A DNA stretch of 37,119 bases from positions 1 to 37,119 of the forward strand of contig CALWJF010000067.1 of the NCBI GenBank assembly GCA_944380935.1, in the 5' to 3' direction. Position numbers and translations under genes: made by a program. Source of the DNA: an uncultured Clostridia bacterium. Its GTDB lineage: Bacteria > Bacillota > Clostridia > Oscillospirales > QAMX01. Positions 31,815-37,119 of this stretch are shown here, in pieces. The notes under the pieces are model-generated. The model was given only the letters and a program-made list of their open reading frames with translations, did no database searches and was not told the DNA's origin. How positions within the stretch are numbered: the first letter of the stretch is position 1; each line of letters opens with the position of its first letter.

Positions 31815-34800
31815 TCAGCCAATATAGGACTGCGCAAAGCGCATCAACATAGAAGCAATTTCGGCACGCGTGGCAGTTCCCTGCGGGGCAATTGTTCCAT
31901 TGCCCATACCGCTGACGACACCTGCTCCGACAGCCCACTTTACAGAATCAAGCGCATAAGCGGAGACTTGTCCCGCATCTGTAAAGACGGACAAATCACC
32001 AGACGCGTTCACACGCAATCCACGGTATTGTGCATAACGATACAGGAACGCAGCCAATTGTTCACGCGTAATCGTATCGTTCGGGCCGAAGGTACCATCT
32101 CCGTAACCGTAAGCGATGCCTTCCTTGACCGCCCATGTTATCGCATCCGCATAATCCGAGGAAGCAGAAACATCACTGAACTCTACCTGGCTGCCATAGA
32201 CAAAGGGTTTCCCAGAAAGATTATACAACGCCGATACAACTGTCCAACGCGTGCACGGCTCATTCGGTCCGAAACGGTATGCACTCAGGCCATCTATGAT
32301 ACCATTTTCATCGGCCCAAGTTACGCACGCATAGAACCAGTCCCAACTATCCACATCGTCATATGGATTCGTGTAAGATTCACTCGAGGAATCCTGCTCC
32401 GTCTCATCTTCCGGCGGAAGAACAGGCGGATAAGAAGGCTTATCCGGCTGTTGCGGATACTCCGGTTCCGGTACATAAATACCATTGGAAAGCTCTTCGC
32501 GGATTTTCTTAATCGCATCCGCAATGTCGGTCCAGGTCGCATTCACATCAGGAATCAGCGCCCAACCGGCGTCCATAGCGTCCTCTAAATCTTCCAAGTC
32601 TGCCTGCGTGAAGCTGTCCTTGTCATAGGTGGTGTTGAGCACCGAGATCAATTCACGCTTGTCTACATAAGGAATCAAAGACACTTCATCAATATAATAA
32701 GTATTTCCCGAATCCTCTCTTATTTCTAAACGCAGCGATGCAAGCGTATTCAAATCCAGATCCGAATACGTAAATACGGAACAAAGCTGTCCCCATACCT
32801 TTTCTGTCAAGCCATCCCGTTCAGCTATAATAACACGATCCAGCTCTTCTCCATCTGCATCCAGATATACCAATGTAGCCGTTGCGTCAGAAGCAGAAGC
32901 GCCGGTAAGGATAAATGCGTCCAAACGATAGGTACCGCCATCCTCCAGCAGCCCGATATCCGTACTTACCGTACCGCCATCGACCATTAGCGAACATGCA
33001 GCGGTTGCGCTACTGGTAATAAAGGGAGCCGAATAATTCTGTACATTGCTGGCCTCAATATTGGATTCCGAAGTCCAGCCATCGGCAGTGGGGATTACTT
33101 CGATTCTCTGCCACCAACCAACGCCAGTTATCCGTTCTTCTTCGAAGCTGCCATTGGCAATCAAGTCCGGATATTCGATGACTTCATCATCAAATTCAAA
33201 GCGGTCGATTGCAAACAATTCTTTTCCATCGCCTGCAAATACAGCATACAAATCATGATAGCCGTTTGCAGCAATATCGCCTGTGTCAATCTGCGTCATA
33301 TATTCCTGATAAGTCGAACCGTCGCCGCTCGGGATCGTAAATTCACCTACAATCGGGCCGGTCCACGGATCATCCAGGCGCAGATAAATTATACCACCTG
33401 TTGCAGGTGCCGCAATAGCACGCATGCTCAAGACGTGACGACGTACAATACCGCCGTTAGCAGAACCATCTGCAAAGTTAATATTCGCGAAGCACAGATA
33501 CTGTCCATTCATTGCAATGACAGATTCTCCATCCGCAGTATAGCGACGTTCTCCGGAAATACCGTCATTGTCTTCGGCTTCCAGCGTAGACCAGATGTCT
33601 CGCTTAGCCGTCAAACCGGGGAGATTATCACCGTTTTCCGCAACAAAAGTAATAACCGTCTGTGCCGGAATTTCTGCTGTAAAGCTGCCATCCTGAATAG
33701 CAATCGGATCAAGGCGCTTCTGATTTTCACTGGCACTGGTACGGTAACCAATGGCGGCCGTCGTGTTCAGCGGGAAATCCTCCGCAAAGTTGAACGACAA
33801 AGTACGATCCTCATCACCGGTATTAACCACTACGATCTTAAATTCGCCGGTAGTCGGATCCTTATACGCAGACAGATTAATTCCATCCGCCGGTACACGA
33901 GTTGCATCAACACGAATATCACCGCTGTTGACGAAACGGGCAAAGTTACCAAACGCATAGAAGCGCTTAAAGATACGGTACAGGCCAAGCGGCGTCGCCG
34001 TATCGCCAAGGCTCTGGGATTGTCCGTTGGTACAAGCGCGAATCAAATCCGAACCGTCAGCGCCGTTGTTGCCCCACGGCCACCACCACAACCAGGCATT
34101 GAAGCCAGGTTCACTGGTAAAGCAGTTGGTAATTAAATTGGCCCAATACACAGCATCGGAAATCGTCTGATTCTCATAAACCTGCGTATTGGAATTGGCA
34201 GAAGAATTCGCACCGTTCTGCGTCATGTACTCTGTCTGCCAAAGGGTATAATTTTCCAGCCATTCCGGCCAGTTATTTGCTGGAGCAACCTGCGGTCCAT
34301 TTTCAAACATATTTGCCGAGCCATACAGATGGGTCGAGAATACGCCAACAATCTCCTGTACATCCGCATTCTGCATCATACCACCATAGGTCCGACCAGC
34401 AGATGCACCAAGATTGGTACCTTCCGGAGCTACAATAATCGGAGGCTCAATTCCGAGTTCCTCAAATTTAGGCGTATATTCTTCCAACGCAGCAGGCAAA
34501 TATTCGGTTAAGAATTTCGTATAATCATCCGCATAGAACAGGAATCCATCATAGCCGCCATGCTGCATTTCGCATTCATTGGTCGGACCGATGTGCGTGA
34601 TGTGTACGCCAAACTCACGGTAATAACCAAGTGCAAACTCCATCAAATACTTCGCATAATCGTCGAAGCAATCATCACGCAAATAGGAACCCGAGTTTCC
34701 AAGTACGCTTTTATTTTCTTTCATCCAATATGGAGGAGTCCAGGCTGTGGCATAGATTGTATCAACTCCATATTCCTGTGCGGTCTGGCAGAACCAAATC

Positions 34801-35243
34801 TGATCTGGGTCAAAAGAATCTTTCTTTTCTTCCCAATCCGGCTGGTTCCAGACAATATTCTCTTCGCCTTCCTCCGGCCAGATTGTATCACTCGGACCGT
34901 CATACCAGCGGTTACCCCATTCTGCCCCGGTTGCAGCATTTGTGATACCACCAGAGCCAACAATTATACGCACGATATCCATTCCGATGCCTGTCTCTTC
35001 ATCAAACATCAGATCCATCAATTCCTGCGTAAGTTGAGGGTTCGTTTCATTCCAAACATTCAACGGATATGCTTTATTAAACGCAATAGCGCCGCCCAGC
35101 CCATCCATTACCTGTTTTTCAACGTTTGTGATCTCTACATCGTAAATCGAGTCGACCGCTTGCGCCTGGAACACAGGCAAGCAGGTCAGCAGCATTGCGA
35201 TTGTCAAGACATACGCAAACGCCCGCTTCAGGGTTGTGTTCAT
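31815..35243 (-). CDS. Secreted GH30 glycoside hydrolase with CBM and three SLH domains
   Basis: This 1142-residue exported enzyme begins with a signal peptide (MNTTLKRAFAYVLTIAMLLT..., cleavage near AQA|VDS). Residues 30-540 are a GH30 catalytic barrel with side domain: DGLGGAIAF, ATAWTPPYWMKEN, the acid/base Glu in IGPTNECE near 222, STHLYG, and the nucleophile Glu in LWQTEYM near 336. A CBM6-like module follows at about 548-685 (LEAEDNDG...IYLRLDDPWTGPIVGEF...YHDLYAVFAG), then a CBM4/9-like beta-sandwich (NGSFEEE to about 855), a helical FIVAR-like segment, a Pro/Glu linker and three S-layer-homology domains (about 957-1010, 1018-1075, 1085-1140). It probably acts on xylan or another plant glycan while fixed to the cell wall. 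The subfamily is not certain. Ribosome site GAGGTGA. Confidence 0.92.
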   Translation of the reverse strand: MNTTLKRAFAYVLTIAMLLTCLPVFQAQAVDSIYDVEITNVEKQVMDGLGGAIAFNKAYPLNVWNETNPQLTQELMDLMFDEETGIGMDIVRIIVGSGGITNAATGAEWGNRWYDGPSDTIWPEEGEENIVWNQPDWEEKKDSFDPDQIWFCQTAQEYGVDTIYATAWTPPYWMKENKSVLGNSGSYLRDDCFDDYAKYLMEFALGYYREFGVHITHIGPTNECEMQHGGYDGFLFYADDYTKFLTEYLPAALEEYTPKFEELGIEPPIIVAPEGTNLGASAGRTYGGMMQNADVQEIVGVFSTHLYGSANMFENGPQVAPANNWPEWLENYTLWQTEYMTQNGANSSANSNTQVYENQTISDAVYWANLITNCFTSEPGFNAWLWWWPWGNNGADGSDLIRACTNGQSQSLGDTATPLGLYRIFKRFYAFGNFARFVNSGDIRVDATRVPADGINLSAYKDPTTGEFKIVVVNTGDEDRTLSFNFAEDFPLNTTAAIGYRTSASENQKRLDPIAIQDGSFTAEIPAQTVITFVAENGDNLPGLTAKRDIWSTLEAEDNDGISGERRYTADGESVIAMNGQYLCFANINFADGSANGGIVRRHVLSMRAIAAPATGGIIYLRLDDPWTGPIVGEFTIPSGDGSTYQEYMTQIDTGDIAANGYHDLYAVFAGDGKELFAIDRFEFDDEVIEYPDLIANGSFEEERITGVGWWQRIEVIPTADGWTSESNIEASNVQNYSAPFITSSATAACSLMVDGGTVSTDIGLLEDGGTYRLDAFILTGASASDATATLVYLDADGEELDRVIIAERDGLTEKVWGQLCSVFTYSDLDLNTLASLRLEIREDSGNTYYIDEVSLIPYVDKRELISVLNTTYDKDSFTQADLEDLEDAMDAGWALIPDVNATWTDIADAIKKIREELSNGIYVPEPEYPQQPDKPSYPPVLPPEDETEQDSSSESYTNPYDDVDSWDWFYACVTWADENGIIDGLSAYRFGPNEPCTRWTVVSALYNLSGKPFVYGSQVEFSDVSASSDYADAITWAVKEGIAYGYGDGTFGPNDTITREQLAAFLYRYAQYRGLRVNASGDLSVFTDAGQVSAYALDSVKWAVGAGVVSGMGNGTIAPQGTATRAEIASMLMRFAQSYIG

Positions 35244-35557
35244 AATAATTTCACCTCAGTTGCAGAATGTTTATTCATAAAAAACATTTTGCCAAACCAC
35301 TGAAAGTTCCTTAAAACACGAGCTTTTCTTCACCCCATATGTAAAATGAAGTCAGCTCTGCGAACTTCGGCCGATTTGTCAAAACGTATGAATAACGAGA
35401 TTCCAAATTCTAGATGGTATATTTAATTATAAGCAATACAAACAAAAAATCAATATTTTATGACTTTGATTTCAAAGATTGTCATATATGCATATAATTT
35501 CTATAAAATTTTTATCTATTTTTAACAAAATGTTAATCCTCTCATTCTTATAAAAAA
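35244..35557. other. AT-rich non-coding stretch upstream of the GH30 gene
   Basis: This stretch of just over 300 bases is clearly richer in A and T than the genes around it and holds no convincing reading frame. A weak promoter for the GH30 gene is possible on the minus strand (TTGGCA, 16 bases, TAAACA, about 35295-35268). A TTGACA farther upstream lacks a good -10 box. The short inverted repeat CTTTGATTTCAAAG lies at 35464-35477. No RNA gene is recognised. Confidence 0.4.
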
Positions 35558-35589
35558 CTCCGTCCATATAACATGATATACGGACGAAG
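35558..35589 (-). terminator. Terminator of the ferredoxin-like gene
   Basis: On the minus strand a 13-base-pair stem with two G-U pairs (35589-35577 with 35570-35558), six-base loop, then TTTTTTATAAG. It lies 24 bases after the stop codon. Confidence 0.88.
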
Positions 35590-35613
35590 TCTTTATTCGA
35601 ATAAACGGTCGAA

Positions 35614-35862
35614 TTATGCTGAAATTTTTGCAGCAATATGTTCTGCGAAAAAGCTATCCGCAGTATCCGGGGATACAGAAAAACTTTCCCCATCCACCGT
35701 CACGGATACATCATCCTTACAAATCCCCATGCAGAAAGTTCCCGCAAGCTCTACCTGATCTTCCAGATGATCCCGGGCAATTAACTCACGAAAACGGTCT
35801 ACAACCTGCTTGGAACCTTTTAAATGGCAGTAACTTCCGATGCAGACAATAACCTTTACCAT
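35614..35862 (-). CDS. Thioredoxin-like (2Fe-2S) ferredoxin domain protein
   Basis: This 82-residue protein is a small thioredoxin-fold ferredoxin like the NuoE/HndA C-terminal domain. Four cysteines with the family spacing, Cys7 and Cys12 (VCIGSYCHLKGS) and Cys44 and Cys48 (GTFCMGICKDDVSVTVDGE), would bind one [2Fe-2S] cluster. In Clostridia such stand-alone domains often serve hydrogenases or redox-sensing partners, but none is in the window. It follows the antiporter gene after 38 bases on the same strand with no terminator between, so they may be co-transcribed. AGGAGGGA is a strong ribosome site. Confidence 0.9.
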   Translation of the reverse strand: MVKVIVCIGSYCHLKGSKQVVDRFRELIARDHLEDQVELAGTFCMGICKDDVSVTVDGESFSVSPDTADSFFAEHIAAKISA

Positions 35863-35900
35863 AATTCCCTCCTAAATATATGAAAATCGTTTTCTTGCAG

Positions 35901-37119
35901 TTAACCAAGGAACAGACACAGCGCCTGTGATATCAGTACAACCGTAATCAACGCAATCGGATAGGTAGCGGCATATGCCGATGCTACGTCATCCGTACCT
36001 GCGACGTTGATCAGCGTACCCAGCGCCGGAGTACTGGTCATACCGCCGGTAATCGATCCAAGATTATTAAGCAGATTAAGTTTCAGCACATATTTTGCAA
36101 AAACAAATCCGACAATCATCGGTATAATGGTCATAACAATACCATACAGGAAGTAAACCGCTTTGAAATACTCGATAAACTTCGCTCCACCGGCAACGCC
36201 TGCGCCAATCAGGAACAACATCAAGCCAAATTCTCGGAATACTTTGGCTGTATTGTTATCCAATGCAATATTAACAGGCCCGATATGCCCAAAATGACCG
36301 AACAGCAACGCAGTAATCAACACACCGCCTGTAGTCGTTAAGGAAAAGGTTGTTCCCGAAAGTCCGGCAGATGACAGCGGAATCTTAATGGAACCGATAA
36401 AAATCCCAATCAGAGCCGCACAGGAAAAGGCCATTATTCCAAACGCATCCATATAGATCAGTTTGCCCGTGTAGCGCTTATGCGCCCCGGTATCCACAAC
36501 TGTGATTTTCCTGCGCTCTTCTTCCATATTTGCACCCATCAGCTTCGGAATCAGCTGCACAAACAGCACTACACCGATTACGCCAAAGAGATAGGCGATA
36601 CCATGCCCGACTGTAACCGCATTTTCATAGACCTCGGCCACGGAAGCCTTTGCCGCCGAAAAAGCAGGCGTACTGGTCAATGCGCCGGATAAAATACCGA
36701 CAAGCATCGCAACAAACTCTTTCGAGTCGCTTTCCGAACCCAGGCCGATATAATAGCATGCCACACAGGCCAAACCCCCGGACAGCACGATAATCAGGCC
36801 AAGAAGAATATAGGATTTATAATTCTTTTTCAGGTTCTTGAAAAAATTGGGGCCGGCAATGAATCCAACCGCCGTTACAAACAGGATCAAACCGATGTTT
36901 TCCATTGCCTTTAAAATGTTCCCGCTGATATCTTCCACCGTACCATCAGCCAATTTCTGCGTTACCGTCGCGCTGATGGTGTCCGAGAACAACGCTCCAT
37001 AAAGCAGCGCAACGATAAAAACACCTGCTGTGCCAAGGCTTACGCCTTTAATGGTGATCCGTCCCAGCGAATAGCCTAATGCAGCTATGATAAAAAGGGA
37101 AAACAGCATAAAGGTAATG
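35901..37119 (-). CDS. YidE/YbjL (AspT-like) putative antiporter, 5' end beyond the window
   Basis: This membrane protein shows the duplicated AspT/YidE/YbjL domain: two halves, each opening with a glycine-rich hydrophobic segment and containing the repeated GALTSTPAFSAA and GGMTSTPALGTL signatures. Between the halves is a short cytoplasmic loop (MEEERRKITVVDTGAHKR) with no RCK/TrkA-C domain, unlike E. coli YidE. AspT exchanges aspartate for alanine; the substrate here is unknown. The first in-window ATG is at 37109, but the frame stays open to the edge, no ribosome site precedes that ATG, and the family usually starts several residues earlier, so I treat the gene as partial at its 5' end. 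Confidence 0.88.
   Translation of the reverse strand, partial: ITFMLFSLFIIAALGYSLGRITIKGVSLGTAGVFIVALLYGALFSDTISATVTQKLADGTVEDISGNILKAMENIGLILFVTAVGFIAGPNFFKNLKKNYKSYILLGLIIVLSGGLACVACYYIGLGSESDSKEFVAMLVGILSGALTSTPAFSAAKASVAEVYENAVTVGHGIAYLFGVIGVVLFVQLIPKLMGANMEEERRKITVVDTGAHKRYTGKLIYMDAFGIMAFSCAALIGIFIGSIKIPLSSAGLSGTTFSLTTTGGVLITALLFGHFGHIGPVNIALDNNTAKVFREFGLMLFLIGAGVAGGAKFIEYFKAVYFLYGIVMTIIPMIVGFVFAKYVLKLNLLNNLGSITGGMTSTPALGTLINVAGTDDVASAYAATYPIALITVVLISQALCLFLG

Noticed and set aside
33255-34136. Plus-strand frame of 293 codons inside the GH30 gene
   Set aside because: It is antisense to a continuous multi-domain protein and resembles no family.

Overview
The window looks like the chromosome of a spore-forming Bacillota of class Clostridia. 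By eye the base composition is near 50% GC. The evidence is two sporulation genes (spoVAC, bofA), a T-box riboswitch, an S-layer-anchored glycosidase, Clostridia-like family members, strong TTGACA-17-TATAAT promoters and hairpin-plus-U terminators. The lineage below class cannot be fixed from sequence reading alone. I saw no CRISPR array, prophage, rRNA operon or intact insertion sequence.

Layout. (1) 1-1190: a C-terminally truncated spoVAC beside an unidentified partial reading frame at the left edge, then the overlapping pair yaaL-bofA. (2) 1204-6941: the GTPase gene typA (minus), then a plus-strand operon MATE exporter - pdxA2 - dtnK, which looks like a D-threonate/D-erythronate catabolic pair. 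Its leader can fold as a pseudoknot. (3) 7018-15606: minus-strand housekeeping genes: miaB-mutS-rsmI followed by htpG, a cytidylate-kinase-like gene and an SDR oxidoreductase. (4) 15774-17804: a tryptophan T-box in front of a stand-alone trpB2, and a tRNA-Cys on the other strand. (5) 17862-20611: a metal-efflux module made of a separate HMA metallochaperone, a CadA/ZntA-like P-type ATPase and a convergent ArsR/CzrA-like zinc sensor, with a palindromic operator at the efflux promoter. (6) 20672-24300: a two-gene unit of a TerB_N/TerB_C protein and a DUF2791/BrxD-like P-loop ATPase. This is the best candidate for a poorly described system. (7) 24395-31621: a tight plus-strand run of ZIP transporter, fused Sua5-CoaE enzyme, M18 aminopeptidase, murD and two M42 peptidase paralogues, the second lacking the catalytic glutamate pair. 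(8) 31701-37119: minus-strand genes for a secreted GH30-CBM-SLH glycosidase, a small thioredoxin-like [2Fe-2S] protein and a YidE/AspT-type antiporter cut by the right edge.

Working together: the HMA protein, P-type ATPase and ArsR protein form a self-contained metal-efflux circuit, and the ZIP transporter nearby may move the same kind of ion. The T-box ties indole-to-tryptophan conversion to uncharged tRNA-Trp; both the specifier codon and the T-box base match tRNA-Trp. PdxA2 and DtnK are successive enzymes of one short pathway. All protein family calls are from reading sequence and motifs; no database search was run.
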